Positions 8,337-17,740 of a stretch of 64,000 nt of DNA are shown piece by piece; the stretch's first letter is position 1; each line of letters opens with the position of its first letter. Location: assembly GCF_000732605.1 (NCBI RefSeq), contig NZ_JPME01000008.1, forward strand, positions 124,001-188,000, written 5' to 3'. The DNA is from Lacrimispora celerecrescens. Its GTDB lineage: Bacteria > Bacillota > Clostridia > Lachnospirales > Lachnospiraceae. The position numbers and the translations under genes are program-made. Below the pieces are notes generated by a model that had not been told where the DNA came from, did no database searches, and saw nothing but the letters and a program-made list of their open reading frames with translations.

Positions 8337-9719
8337 TTAGCTGTACTTAGCTTCCAAACGAACAATCGTCTCTTTAAACTGAGGTAAATGTTCCTTATGA
8401 GCAATTAATAATTCATCCAATACCTTCTTAGCAATTTTTCCGCTTGGAACCAGAGGATTTATGGTAAATGCCTGTTGGGCAGTTCCGTAATCACCGGTTA
8501 CCGCTGCTTTAATGGTAGTTAACTCCATGTCTTTCATTAACTGCAGCAGTCCCCTGCTGGAAGGTTCAAAGGAACCCCAGGAAATCGGAACCGGACCGCC
8601 GGATGTTATGATGCTGCTTACTTCCACCACCACATCATCGGGCAAATCGGATATAGCTCCATTATTTCTCGTGCTGACTACCATATGGGTACGCTTATCA
8701 TTATAGATGGAATTAATTAACTCACAGGCAGCATCGGAATAGAAAGCCCCGCCCCGTTTTTCTAACTGCGGTGGCTTAATGCTTAAATTCGGATCTTTAT
8801 ACAGTTCAAACAATTCAGCCTCGGTACGTTTTACCAGTTCGGCACGGGTTTCCCCCTTAGCAAAGGCTTCCAATTCTTCCTGGAGCATGTCATCTGTAAT
8901 ATAATAATATCTGTGATACATGCACGGAATAATTCCAAGATTTAAAATCTGTTCCGGCAAAAATGAAATATTGGGGATATTTTGTACTCCCGAATTTGCG
9001 CTGGTAAAGCTCTTCAGTGCATTTTTCATATTTTCAACACTGGTATAAGCCGCTTCCAGTACCTCTCTGGTCTTTTCCTTGCCGGCTTTGTCCCAAACTC
9101 TGTGCCAGTGAAAATGATTCAGACCTCCAAACCGGAAGAACAGATCCTCCTCATTCTCCTTTAAAGCTCCTGCCGCAATCTTTCTGCAAAGAATGGGAAC
9201 GTTACATAGACCTACTACCTTATTCCAATTACCATAGCGCATAACAGCTTCTGTTACCATGCCGGATGGATTTGTGAAATTAACAAGCCATGCATCGGGG
9301 CACAACTCTTTCATGTCCTCCACGATGTCTAAAATAACTGGAATGGTACGGAATGCCTTTAACATGCCTCCGGCGCCATTGGTTTCCTGGCCCAAAATTC
9401 CATGGGATAAGGGGATTCTCTCATCTTTAATACGAGCCTCCAGCAGGCCGACACGAAACTGAGTGGTAACAAAGTCCGCATCCTTTAAAGCTTCCCGTCT
9501 GTCTAATGTCAGATGAATCTCCCAGTCAAGTCCTGCTGCCTTTACCATGCGCTTTGCTAAATTTCCGACAATCTCAAGTTTTTCTTTTCCTGCCTCAATA
9601 TCTACCAGCCAGATCTCTTTTATGGGAAGATGGTCTTTTCTTTTTATAAACCCTTCCATTAATTCAGGAGTGTAACTGGAACCGCCTCCAATGGTTACAA
9701 TTTTAATTTTCTTGTTCAT
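8337..9719 (-). CDS. GH4 family 6-phospho-beta-glucosidase (NAD and metal dependent)
   Basis: A 460-residue family 4 glycoside hydrolase. The N-terminal Rossmann segment has KIVTIGGGSSYTPELMEGF; the metal ligands are the Cys of LCNVP (about 171) and His in NHFHW (about 201), and NFTNPSG lies between. GH4 enzymes split phosphorylated disaccharides by an NAD-linked redox mechanism in the cytosol. The motif set resembles LicH/CelF 6-phospho-beta-glucosidases rather than alpha-specific members, but specificity is inferred. GGAGG lies 7 nt before the ATG. It ends the PTS/aldolase cluster and precedes the RpiR gene. Confidence 0.88.
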   Translation of the reverse strand: MNKKIKIVTIGGGSSYTPELMEGFIKRKDHLPIKEIWLVDIEAGKEKLEIVGNLAKRMVKAAGLDWEIHLTLDRREALKDADFVTTQFRVGLLEARIKDERIPLSHGILGQETNGAGGMLKAFRTIPVILDIVEDMKELCPDAWLVNFTNPSGMVTEAVMRYGNWNKVVGLCNVPILCRKIAAGALKENEEDLFFRFGGLNHFHWHRVWDKAGKEKTREVLEAAYTSVENMKNALKSFTSANSGVQNIPNISFLPEQILNLGIIPCMYHRYYYITDDMLQEELEAFAKGETRAELVKRTEAELFELYKDPNLSIKPPQLEKRGGAFYSDAACELINSIYNDKRTHMVVSTRNNGAISDLPDDVVVEVSSIITSGGPVPISWGSFEPSSRGLLQLMKDMELTTIKAAVTGDYGTAQQAFTINPLVPSGKIAKKVLDELLIAHKEHLPQFKETIVRLEAKYS

Positions 9720-9845
9720 ATTTAGCCCTCCTTTTTATATATAAATTATAATATAAAAAAGAGGGCAAGAAAACAGAGGCAGCCCATCCAGTAACATAAC
9801 AAACCGTTTAGGTACATGTTTCATGTAAAAGACACCTTGTGTTTT

Positions 9846-10529
9846 TTACTTTCCATTTGCATCTGCGGCCATCTGATCCACAAAAGCCTTGATTTCTTCA
9901 TCTTTACATCCCTCATAAAAGCAATCTAAGAATCTTGGGATCATACATTCCTTCACCATTTGAGGATCCATGGATTTAAGAGCCTCTAAAAGTGGTTTTG
10001 CCACCTGCTTTTTCACTTCAAAAAGGAGATTGGCATTCCTGTTCTGCGCCTCTTTCCTGCCTTCCGGGTATCCCATCCCTTTTGGGGAACCAAATGCCCT
10101 GGTAAAAATATTGTTTAAATTCAGTTCCGCTCCCCAGCCAAAGCCCTTGGCAAAAGGAAGGGACAGAGCATTTCCGTTATTAATCTGCAAGAACAGATAA
10201 GCATCCGTCGGCTCTATGCAGTATCCGCAAACAACACCCGGATACATATTTAAGGACATCAATGCTCCCTGTCCTGTTCCGCATCCGGTAACTACAAAAT
10301 CAACCGCTCCTGAATTTAAAAGAAGGGCTGACTGGATGCCTAAATGCAAGTAAGTGAGCCTGGGGTTTTCTTTGGTATATGCCTCCGGCACATCCTGATC
10401 TGACAGGGGTTTTTCCATTGCTGCATTGTATACCTGATGACCCATTGGTTCTGCTACTGATTTTAACTCCTTTAATATAATTCCGTTCTTAGGCGCCTGA
10501 CTGAATTCATTTAATAATGCAATTTTCAT
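9846..10529 (-). CDS. RpiB/LacA/LacB family sugar-phosphate isomerase
   Basis: A 227-residue protein. The N-terminal 150 residues match RpiB/LacAB isomerases, with the catalytic Cys in VVTGCGTGQG (about 82). A further 75 residues after the usual end (about 150 in RpiB) form the extra C-terminal domain seen in some sugar-cluster members. The expected activity is interconversion of an aldose phosphate and a ketose phosphate. It lies between the aldo/keto reductase and the GH4 gene and would feed the class II aldolase upstream. Substrate unknown. Confidence 0.82.
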   Translation of the reverse strand: MKIALLNEFSQAPKNGIILKELKSVAEPMGHQVYNAAMEKPLSDQDVPEAYTKENPRLTYLHLGIQSALLLNSGAVDFVVTGCGTGQGALMSLNMYPGVVCGYCIEPTDAYLFLQINNGNALSLPFAKGFGWGAELNLNNIFTRAFGSPKGMGYPEGRKEAQNRNANLLFEVKKQVAKPLLEALKSMDPQMVKECMIPRFLDCFYEGCKDEEIKAFVDQMAADANGK

Positions 10530-10562
10530 TTGTTTCCATTCCTTTCCGTCTGTCTTTTTTGT

Positions 10563-11558
10563 CTAAACCTGTTTTCCTATGGCCTTATCCGCGTCCCTTC
10601 TCATCCTTAAGAAGTCCTCCTGCGACAGAGGAATGTCCATGGATTTTGCAGTATCCTCGATCTGGGACAGCTTCCTGGCTCCGCAAAGCACATTGATATT
10701 CGGAGAGACCATGGAGTTCCACTTAATGCACAGGTTTGCAAGGCTGCACTGATACTTATCCGTTAAGTCCTTCCAGCCTGCCAGCATCTCATTTGCTGTC
10801 CTGATATTCTCCGGCTTCCACCAGGTTTTTCCGTCCCGGACTTCTCCCTTTCTTGGTATATAGTCATCCGGTGCTTTCCCGGCAAGAAGCCCCTGTTCCA
10901 TAGGGGAATAGGTCTGAAGAGTGATGCTATTTGCTTCGCAGAAAGGAAGGAGGTCTGTCTCAGATTTCCTGTCCAGGATGCTGAATTTTTCCTGTATCAC
11001 GTCCAGCTCTCCTGCAGCCACATAGTCCTTAAGGACTCTTAAATCCACGTTGGACGCGCCAATGGCCCGGATTTTCCCCTCTTCCTTCATCCTCAAAAGC
11101 TCTCCCATCGTCTCTGCCACAGGTACCTTCCCATAGGTTTTGCATTGCCAGTGGGTGTAATATACATCAATGTAATCCGTTCCCAGGGCTTTTAAACTCA
11201 GTTCCATGTCCCGCCGTATGGCTTTAGGGGATAAATCCCTGCTCACAGTATTGCCTTCCTTTGTAAAATGCACCTCTCCTCCATGGTCATACCACTGGAG
11301 TCCGCATTTGGTGGAAAGGATGACACGGCTGCGGTCCGTTTGCTTTAACGCCTGCCCGATTACTTCCTCACTGTATCCAAAGCCGTAAACCCTGGCAGTA
11401 TCAATCCAGTTGATCCCCAGTTCCAGCCCCCTTAGGATTGTTTTCACCGACATTTCATCGTCATTGGCTCCCCACCATTCTCCGCCCCCAATTGCCCAGC
11501 AGCCCAGGGAAAAGGCATTGGTCCTGATTCCTGATTTTCCTATCTCTCTCATTTCCAT
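10563..11558 (-). CDS. Aldo/keto reductase
   Basis: A 331-residue NADP-dependent oxidoreductase. The catalytic tetrad is visible: Asp53 and Tyr58 in DTARVYG, Lys84 in LSTKCG and His in YYTHWQ, plus the GASN and late cofactor-binding motifs (NVLCGARKLSQIEDT). A TTG two codons upstream is in frame, but GGAGG sits 7 nt before the ATG at 11558. It lies between the PTS IIA gene and the RpiB-like isomerase and presumably reduces or oxidises a sugar or sugar phosphate of this pathway. Confidence 0.9.
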   Translation of the reverse strand: MEMREIGKSGIRTNAFSLGCWAIGGGEWWGANDDEMSVKTILRGLELGINWIDTARVYGFGYSEEVIGQALKQTDRSRVILSTKCGLQWYDHGGEVHFTKEGNTVSRDLSPKAIRRDMELSLKALGTDYIDVYYTHWQCKTYGKVPVAETMGELLRMKEEGKIRAIGASNVDLRVLKDYVAAGELDVIQEKFSILDRKSETDLLPFCEANSITLQTYSPMEQGLLAGKAPDDYIPRKGEVRDGKTWWKPENIRTANEMLAGWKDLTDKYQCSLANLCIKWNSMVSPNINVLCGARKLSQIEDTAKSMDIPLSQEDFLRMRRDADKAIGKQV

Positions 11559-11581
11559 AATCAAACCTCCATGATCTTCCT

Positions 11582-12031
11582 TTATGAAAACGCGTCCAGT
11601 AAATCTTCATAAGTTGACGCAGCCTGCAGTTTTCCCATGATGGCCTCATTTCCAAGCTTACCCGCCAGTTCCGCAATCAGGCGAAGGTGGCCTTTGGCGC
11701 CTTCGCTATCGGAGGGTACGGCAAACAGGAAGAAAAGGTCCACAGGCTCCTCATCGTAGGACTCCCATTCCACCATCTGCTCCGTTCTTCCCACTGCAAT
11801 CCCTACCTTATCCACAAATTCAGATTTTCCGTGGGGGATAGCCACATGTCCTCCGATCCCTGTAATTCCTTCCTCTTCCCTTAAATATACATCCTTAATG
11901 TAGCCTTCTAAATCCTCTACATATCCCGCCTTCTTAAGGAGGCCTGCCAGATGGCGGATCACCTCGTCCTTATTAACTGCTTTCATCTTTAAATCAATGA
12001 CTCTCTTATCCAGAATCTCTTTTACTGCCAT
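11582..12031 (-). CDS. PTS sugar transporter subunit IIA, fructose/mannitol type
   Basis: A 149-residue EIIA type 2 domain; the phosphoryl-accepting residue is His67 in HVAIPHGKS. It would take phosphate from HPr and pass it to the separate IIB protein encoded at 16152-16460. GGGGAG lies 8 nt before the ATG. It follows the PRD regulator by 13 bp, separated from its IIB and IIC partners by the aldolase and regulator genes. Confidence 0.9.
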   Translation of the reverse strand: MAVKEILDKRVIDLKMKAVNKDEVIRHLAGLLKKAGYVEDLEGYIKDVYLREEEGITGIGGHVAIPHGKSEFVDKVGIAVGRTEQMVEWESYDEEPVDLFFLFAVPSDSEGAKGHLRLIAELAGKLGNEAIMGKLQAASTYEDLLDAFS

Positions 12032-12044
12032 CTTGTTTCTCCCC

Positions 12045-14006
12045 TTACTTGATAAAATACTGATAGACTTCCAGAGATGACTCCAGCCGTTTCATAGCCT
12101 CCATGTTGTCGTCATTCTCTGTAAGCAGCAAAAAATCTTTATAAAACTGCTTTGTCCTTTTTATCTCAAATTTTGACGTCATTTTTATTGCAAGAAGGAA
12201 TATGGTATCAACCATATCCTCATGCCATTTGACCGGTTTGTCTAAGATAGCCACCACAATGCGGGATTCATTCACCTCTGCCATGTTTCCATGGGGAATG
12301 GCAATTCCTCTGCCAATGCTTGTCGTAGTAGCCCTTTCCCTGTCAAATACACTTTCCAGATAATTCTGAGTCACATCTCCCTTTTCTTCCAGCCTCTTTA
12401 CCATCATGGTAATCAGCTGATCCTTGTCCTTGGCTTTAGGCCTTACCAGGATTAAATCGACCTCAAACAACTGGTGGCATAAGCTGTTAAACTGGAAATC
12501 CGGTTTATTCCTTAGTCTGGTGACATGGGCAGCCTTCCGCCGTATGATCTCAATTTCCTTTTCACCTATGCGGTCTTCCACTATTACTACCCTGGAATCC
12601 TCGATATCCCGGCCGGATCCATTGATAATGATATCTGTTTCCGGATGATGGGACAATTTAAAATCATGGCGGCTGACCGCCTGTATGTCCGTGATCTCAG
12701 GAATGCTGTATTTAATCATCTCAATGGAAAGCTGGCAGGCAGCCATTCCCCTTTGGCTCACCAGCAAAGCGGTCAGGGGTCTCCCCTTTTTTCTGCGGAT
12801 TATGGCAGCCTGGATATAAAGTGCAATCCCTGCCAGTTCATCCTCTGTTACCTGTACATCGTAATACTCTTCAAATAAGCTGCTGGTTGACCAGGCTGCC
12901 AGAAAGGTCTGTTTGTATTCGTTCTTAACATACTTACTTATGCTGTCTCCCGCAACCGTGGAATACTTCATCCGAAATATGGCAGACCTCATATGGATCA
13001 GCAGGCCTTCATACAGCATCTGGTCTCCGGAAAGGTCTGCTTCCAGCAGGTCACCAATGGTTTCGATTACCAGCTTTACAAAATGTTCCAGATTCTTATC
13101 ATATTGCATGGCATAATCCTCGTCGCTGACATCGGTAAAGCTTTTCAGCTTTTTCGCCGATAGCAAAAGCACCGCTAGAAGGACGTTATCATCCTCTGAT
13201 AAGTCAACCTGATATTCCCTACCGATCCTCTGGTAAATGGATTCGGCAAAAGAATATTCATTGTAGCGCTGGATATTTTCCTCCTGCATATTGCTGGAAA
13301 GAAGTCCATCGTCAAGACCTTTACGGGAAACAGACAGGCATGTCATGATCCATACCATCTTAAAGGAATGATCGGCCAGCTCGATTCGCCAGGCGTTTTC
13401 CGCTTCCACGATCATGCGCCGGATATGGGCCGCATCCACTCCCGGTGCATAAGTTCCAAAGAGCGCCTCCATGATTTCCGGCAACATATCCAGCATATAA
13501 TCCTTGATTGCAATCCGGAAGCTGTACTCTTTCCCTATCAGGCATATTCCCTTGTTCCGTACGGCTGTTATTTTTATGTTCCGTTCCTCAAACCATCCCG
13601 AAATGTCTTTCAGCAGATTGCTGACGGTGGGAGGGCTTAAATAGAGACTATCCGCCAGCTGCTGAAGGGTTACGACTTCTCCTGGCTTCATTTTGAGAAG
13701 CTTGCCCATCAGCTGTATGTTCCGGTTATCGAAATCTCCGGCAGGGTTATCCCCAAACTCCAAGCGGCTTTCCAGTATTTTTCTCTGCCTGCCGTCAAGT
13801 TCCAGCCATATCCCGGTTCCCCGCCTCTTTTCTATTTTCCCTAGCCCTTCCGCCTCCAACCATTCATCAAGCTGCTTCATACGGGTCCTTACCGTTTTTT
13901 CAGATAATCCCACATTATCGGCAAGCTGCAGTATGGTGTAAGTTTCTCCGTTTAACAGACACTGCAATATTTTATTGTTATATAATGCGATCTTATCTTC
14001 CTTCAA
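12045..14006 (-). CDS. BglG/MtlR-type PRD transcriptional activator with EIIA domain
   Basis: A 653-residue regulator: N-terminal HTH (residues 10-60), a second Mga-like HTH (about 105-160, VTLQQLADSLYLSPPTVSNL), two PTS regulation domains (about 190-400), a GatB-like EIIB region (about 405-490), and a C-terminal EIIA domain with AIPHGN (about 570). This is the MtlR/LicR layout, in which PTS-driven phosphorylation sets activity. Start is TTG 14006 with AGGGG upstream; no in-frame ATG occurs before residue 37. It likely activates the operon promoter upstream of the IIB gene. Confidence 0.88.
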   Translation of the reverse strand: MKEDKIALYNNKILQCLLNGETYTILQLADNVGLSEKTVRTRMKQLDEWLEAEGLGKIEKRRGTGIWLELDGRQRKILESRLEFGDNPAGDFDNRNIQLMGKLLKMKPGEVVTLQQLADSLYLSPPTVSNLLKDISGWFEERNIKITAVRNKGICLIGKEYSFRIAIKDYMLDMLPEIMEALFGTYAPGVDAAHIRRMIVEAENAWRIELADHSFKMVWIMTCLSVSRKGLDDGLLSSNMQEENIQRYNEYSFAESIYQRIGREYQVDLSEDDNVLLAVLLLSAKKLKSFTDVSDEDYAMQYDKNLEHFVKLVIETIGDLLEADLSGDQMLYEGLLIHMRSAIFRMKYSTVAGDSISKYVKNEYKQTFLAAWSTSSLFEEYYDVQVTEDELAGIALYIQAAIIRRKKGRPLTALLVSQRGMAACQLSIEMIKYSIPEITDIQAVSRHDFKLSHHPETDIIINGSGRDIEDSRVVIVEDRIGEKEIEIIRRKAAHVTRLRNKPDFQFNSLCHQLFEVDLILVRPKAKDKDQLITMMVKRLEEKGDVTQNYLESVFDRERATTTSIGRGIAIPHGNMAEVNESRIVVAILDKPVKWHEDMVDTIFLLAIKMTSKFEIKRTKQFYKDFLLLTENDDNMEAMKRLESSLEVYQYFIK

Positions 14007-14030
14007 GTAAACACCCCTATCCTTTAGGAA

Positions 14031-14915
14031 TTACTCATTTCCTGCCTGCTTTGCAGCCCCATAAATATATCTTCCGCTGGAACCGATCACCTTCATATAG
14101 TCCTTTACAAACTGCTTGATCCCTGCTTCCGCTGCCATGCAAAGATGCATGTAATCGATCTCCGGATTCTTCCCAATCTCCTTAAGCATAGCTGTCTTGC
14201 CTGCTTCAAAGGCATCGGTGCATACATTAATCTTGTTGATGCCTCCGGCAACCGCCTTTCTTAAATTTTCTTCTCCGGAGCCGGATCCTCCGTGAAGCAC
14301 CAAAGGGATATGTAACGTCTCTTTTAACAGATGAAGGCGTTCAAAATCCAGCTTCGGTATCTTTCCCTTGGGATAAGCCCCATGGGCCGTGCCAATTGCC
14401 ACAGCCAAAGCATCAATTCCTGTCTTTTCCACAAAATCCATTGCAAGGCCAGGATCTGTATACAAATCCGTATCCGCATCGTCCTCTTGGTCCGCCTGGC
14501 CTACATGTCCCAGTTCCCCTTCTACGGAGCAGCCCATGCCATGAGCCAGGGCGGTAATGATTGCCGTACGCTTTACATTTTCCTCATAAGGTAAGGATGA
14601 GCCATCGTACATAACATTGGTAAATCCCCGGTTAATGCAGTCCGCAATGGTGTGAAAATCAGAACCATGGTCAAGATTTAAGGCAACCGGTACATGGACC
14701 CTTGATGCCAGTTCCTTTATCACCGGAAGCATTTCTTCTGCATGGGCATGATTTTTCATCTGCCCAGGTCCAAACTGCATGATAATAGGAGAATGCTCCT
14801 CTTCCGCTGCCATAATCCCCGCTCTGGCCATCTCTATGTTAATGCTGTTCATAGCCATAACACCGTAGTAATTTCTATTTGCATCATCAAGGATGGCTTT
14901 CATTGATACTAACAT
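14031..14915 (-). CDS. Class II fructose-bisphosphate aldolase family protein
   Basis: A 294-residue zinc aldolase of the Fba/GatY/KbaY group. Zinc-binding and active-site motifs are visible: ALNLDHGSD, GELGHVGQ with a Glu/His pair, and the phosphate loop HGGSGSGEENL followed by INKINVCTDA. It would split a ketose 1,6-bisphosphate into two triose phosphates. Start is supported by AAGGAAG. It lies between the PTS IIC gene and the PRD activator. Whether the substrate is fructose, tagatose or another ketose bisphosphate cannot be told. Confidence 0.9.
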   Translation of the reverse strand: MLVSMKAILDDANRNYYGVMAMNSINIEMARAGIMAAEEEHSPIIMQFGPGQMKNHAHAEEMLPVIKELASRVHVPVALNLDHGSDFHTIADCINRGFTNVMYDGSSLPYEENVKRTAIITALAHGMGCSVEGELGHVGQADQEDDADTDLYTDPGLAMDFVEKTGIDALAVAIGTAHGAYPKGKIPKLDFERLHLLKETLHIPLVLHGGSGSGEENLRKAVAGGINKINVCTDAFEAGKTAMLKEIGKNPEIDYMHLCMAAEAGIKQFVKDYMKVIGSSGRYIYGAAKQAGNE

Positions 14916-14999
14916 GCTTTCTTCTTCCTTTCCTTAATTATGCCCATGTTTTCTGGGCATAAAGGTATGCCCGCAGGGCGTTCCATATTATCCTCAGTC

Positions 15000-16106
15000 T
15001 TACTGGATATTAATATCCAAATCAAAGTCAAGTTCTTCCTCTTCTTTTTCTACCTGTTCGTCTAAAGGCTGCTTTAAAAATGCGTAGATAACTCCCGTCA
15101 CCACAGACCCAATGACCAGTGCAATCAAGAACCACAAGGGGTTCTTCATCATGGGAACCACGAAAATACCTCCGTGGCCTGCTACAGACTCACAGCCCAT
15201 ACCTACTGCAATGGCTCCGGCCACAGCAGAACCGATCATACTGCTTGGAATCACTCTTGCAGGGTCCGCTGCCGCAAAGGGAAGAACACCTTCCGTAATA
15301 AAGCAAAGGCCCATAGGAAGAGCTGTTTTAGCTGTATCCAATTCCACTTTTGAAAATCTGTTTTTCCTTAATAAGGTAGCGATAAATATTCCGATAGGAG
15401 GAGTCATACCTCCGATGATCTTGGCAGCCATAGGTCCGTTAATCCCATCTGTTCCCAGAGCATTAGCAGCCATGGAAGCAGTCTTGTTAATGGGACCTCC
15501 CATATCAAATCCCATACAGGCGCCTATAACCCCTCCGATCACAGCCTTTGCTCCTCCGTTTAAGGAGATGATCCACTGCTGGAACACATTCATAACAAAG
15601 GAGAGTGGAATTGAGAACACACAGAGGAAAATCATACCGCATACCACGGTCGATATCACCGGTATGAACATAACCGGCATCAGTCCTACACACCATTTGG
15701 GAAGCTTCCAGGTCTTCATCCAGTTCACAAAGGATCCAATGATAAAGGCCATGAGCAGTCCCCCTAAAAACCCCGCCTTAGATTGGGACGAACAGTAGCC
15801 GATTACAATACCAGGTACGATTCCAGGCCGCCCTGCAATGGAATAGGCCACACCGGCCGTCATCACTGCTACCGCAAAATCCATTGCTATGGAACCTAAT
15901 TTATTCACTCCCCACCAAAAGCCAATCCAGGAAAAGGGATTTAAATTGGTAAACGGTGTTGCCCCTGCCTCTACGGCACTGCCGATATCATATCCGCCAA
16001 ACCCCTTTGCCAGTGCACAGAGAATTCCCCCACATACAACAATAGGAATCATATAAGAAATTCCAGTCATAACATGTTTTTTAATATCAAGTTTTTGCCT
16101 TGCCAT
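15000..16106 (-). CDS. PTS fructose-type subunit IIC
   Basis: A 368-residue membrane permease of the PTS fructose family with about nine or ten hydrophobic segments and the typical motifs GGPINKTASMAANAL and EGVLPFAAADP. The tail is short and acidic (VEKEEEELDFDLD). A longer start at 16127 is possible, but GAGGGG lies 6 nt before the ATG at 16106. It imports the sugar while IIB phosphorylates it, and follows the IIB gene by 45 bp. Confidence 0.92.
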   Translation of the reverse strand: MARQKLDIKKHVMTGISYMIPIVVCGGILCALAKGFGGYDIGSAVEAGATPFTNLNPFSWIGFWWGVNKLGSIAMDFAVAVMTAGVAYSIAGRPGIVPGIVIGYCSSQSKAGFLGGLLMAFIIGSFVNWMKTWKLPKWCVGLMPVMFIPVISTVVCGMIFLCVFSIPLSFVMNVFQQWIISLNGGAKAVIGGVIGACMGFDMGGPINKTASMAANALGTDGINGPMAAKIIGGMTPPIGIFIATLLRKNRFSKVELDTAKTALPMGLCFITEGVLPFAAADPARVIPSSMIGSAVAGAIAVGMGCESVAGHGGIFVVPMMKNPLWFLIALVIGSVVTGVIYAFLKQPLDEQVEKEEEELDFDLDINIQ

Positions 16107-16151
16107 TGTATTCCCCTCTTTCTCCATATTCTTTTCTTTGCTGCGTTTTGG

Positions 16152-16460
16152 CTACTTCCCCATTTTTTCGTGAATCTTTGAAATTACCCCTTTGGGAGAT
16201 TTCATCACCATGCTGATTGGAATCTCCACGACCGGTTTTCCTGTAAAACGGTCTTTACTTACCCTGATATCTGCGGAAATTAGAATTACGTCTGCCTCCC
16301 GGATATCTTCAGGGGTAAGCTCATTTTCCACCCCAATAGAGCCCTGGGTCTCCACCTTGATGTGGTCTCCCAGTTCCTTTGCTGCATTTTCCAGCTTCTC
16401 TTTGGCAATGTACGTATGGGCGATTCCCGCCGTACATGCCGTGATGGCTAAAATCTTCAT
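16152..16460 (-). CDS. PTS fructose-type subunit IIB
   Basis: A 102-residue EIIB domain with the phosphorylated Cys9 in ITACTAGIAHTYIA. It accepts phosphate from the IIA protein (11582-12031) and gives it to the incoming sugar. GGAGGAAGTGT precedes the ATG. First gene of the cluster. Confidence 0.93.
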   Translation of the reverse strand: MKILAITACTAGIAHTYIAKEKLENAAKELGDHIKVETQGSIGVENELTPEDIREADVILISADIRVSKDRFTGKPVVEIPISMVMKSPKGVISKIHEKMGK

Positions 16461-16515
16461 ACACTTCCTCCTTGCTTTTTTAAGTTATATTAACTTTATC
16501 ACTCAAATGGCTTCA

Positions 16516-16551
16516 ACGGTAAATGAAAAGCGGCATAATGTTACGGTAAAT
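16516..16551. promoter_or_regulatory. Direct repeat pair, possible PRD-activator site
   Basis: ACGGTAAAT occurs at 16516-16524 and again at 16543-16551, a spacing of 27 bp, just upstream of a weak minus-strand promoter (TTGAAG, 17 bp, TTAATA) ahead of the IIB gene. Paired sites next to a weak promoter suit an activator of the MtlR type; this is inference. Confidence 0.4.
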
Positions 16552-16578
16552 TTTTGTTTGTTTTAAAAGAGCATGATA

Positions 16579-16618
16579 CAAAAATACCCTGCAGGCTTAA
16601 AACATTCTGCAGGGCGTT
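16579..16618 (-). terminator. Intrinsic terminator after the AEC transporter gene
   Basis: Arms CCCTGCAG and CTGCAGGG around 11 nt, with TATTTTT following on the minus strand; 23 bp after the AEC gene stop. Confidence 0.75.
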
Positions 16619-16640
16619 TTCCCTTTTAAACAGTCCTCAT

Positions 16641-17567
16641 TCAGAAAACCATACCTCCAACCAACATGACGGCAGGTATGGTGACCAGTGACAAAACTGT
16701 TGTCACAGCCAATAACTTTGAGGCGTACTGGCTGTTTTTGTTATACTGCAAAGCAAACATGGCTCCCGTTGCACCGCTGGGACAGGCAGAGGCTACTAAA
16801 ATCGTGACGGCAATGGCATAATCCACCCTGACTGTCATGAGCAGTACCAAGGTAATGAGAGGGATTACTAGGAGCTTTGCTGCGCTGATCATATAGGTTC
16901 TGGGGCTTTTTAAACAGGAAAGCAGTTCGCTTTCCGACAGATTCATACCGGAGATCAGCATCGCAACCGGCGTGTTCATGGCTCCGATCATTGATAGCGG
17001 ATTACCCACTACTTCCGGCAGATGAAGTCCAGTTACAAAAAAAAGAATCCCTACTACAATTGCCACGGTAGACGAATTGATAAAACTTCTCACAGTAGAC
17101 ATCAGATTTCCGGTCTTTCCCTTCATCAGCAGGATTCCATGGGACCAGATCATGATATTAAATGCGGTGATATAAGCGGTCATAAAGAACACGCCTTTTG
17201 CTCCCAGTAATCCATTGATTATGGGAATGCCGATAAAGCCGCAGTTGGAATAAATCATGGAGAACTTTTCCACTGACATATCTGGGTTTTCTTTGGAACG
17301 GATCAGAAGTCGGGAAAGAAGGATCGATAAAAAAATGCTGGCCACGGATAATCCCAAGGTAACAATCAATCCAATTAACAGTTCTCTGTCAAATTCCATC
17401 TGATAGGATACGATGATCATGCAGGGAGTAATCACATTTAACAGGATCGAAGACATCCTTTTACTTGTTCCGTTATCGGCAATTCCTGTTTTAAATGTAA
17501 CTGCTCCGATCACCATGATAATGAACATTTCCATAATTTTATTGACTGTAATATGTGCCAAATTCAT
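16641..17567 (-). CDS. AEC (auxin efflux carrier) family transporter
   Basis: A 308-residue membrane protein with about ten hydrophobic segments in two inverted halves; motifs MIYSNCGFIGIPI and the late SACPSGATGAMFA are typical of bacterial AEC permeases, often carriers for malate or other organic acids. The ATG at 17567 has no good ribosome site close by (AAGGAG lies about 30 nt upstream), so the start is less certain than usual. Single gene with its own promoter and terminator. Substrate unknown. Confidence 0.85.
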   Translation of the reverse strand: MNLAHITVNKIMEMFIIMVIGAVTFKTGIADNGTSKRMSSILLNVITPCMIIVSYQMEFDRELLIGLIVTLGLSVASIFLSILLSRLLIRSKENPDMSVEKFSMIYSNCGFIGIPIINGLLGAKGVFFMTAYITAFNIMIWSHGILLMKGKTGNLMSTVRSFINSSTVAIVVGILFFVTGLHLPEVVGNPLSMIGAMNTPVAMLISGMNLSESELLSCLKSPRTYMISAAKLLVIPLITLVLLMTVRVDYAIAVTILVASACPSGATGAMFALQYNKNSQYASKLLAVTTVLSLVTIPAVMLVGGMVF

Positions 17568-17642
17568 TTTTTTATGTTTGCACGGTATCCGGCAATCTCC
17601 TTATATAATTTTTATCTGATTTCTGCTCTTATATTTTTTACT

Positions 17643-17671
17643 ATCATAGCATTGATCCTAAATAAAAACAA
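17643..17671 (-). promoter_or_regulatory. Promoter of the AEC transporter gene
   Basis: Minus-strand TTGTTT and TATGAT separated by 17 bp, about 76 bp upstream of the start codon. Confidence 0.5.
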
Positions 17672-17711
17672 TAAGACCCCTTTTTTACCTATACCGCTAT
17701 TTCCTCACTTA

Positions 17712-17740
17712 TTGACAAAAGGATGTTCTAATGATACCCT
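17712..17740 (+). promoter_or_regulatory. Promoter of the MATE gene
   Basis: TTGACA (17712-17717), 17 bp, TACCCT (17735-17740), about 57 bp before the start of the MATE gene. Confidence 0.6.

Noticed and set aside
15112-15798. 228-codon plus-strand frame
   Set aside because: Exact antisense of the PTS IIC gene, whose family motifs and ribosome site are clear; the plus frame is Pro/Ile-rich shadow sequence.
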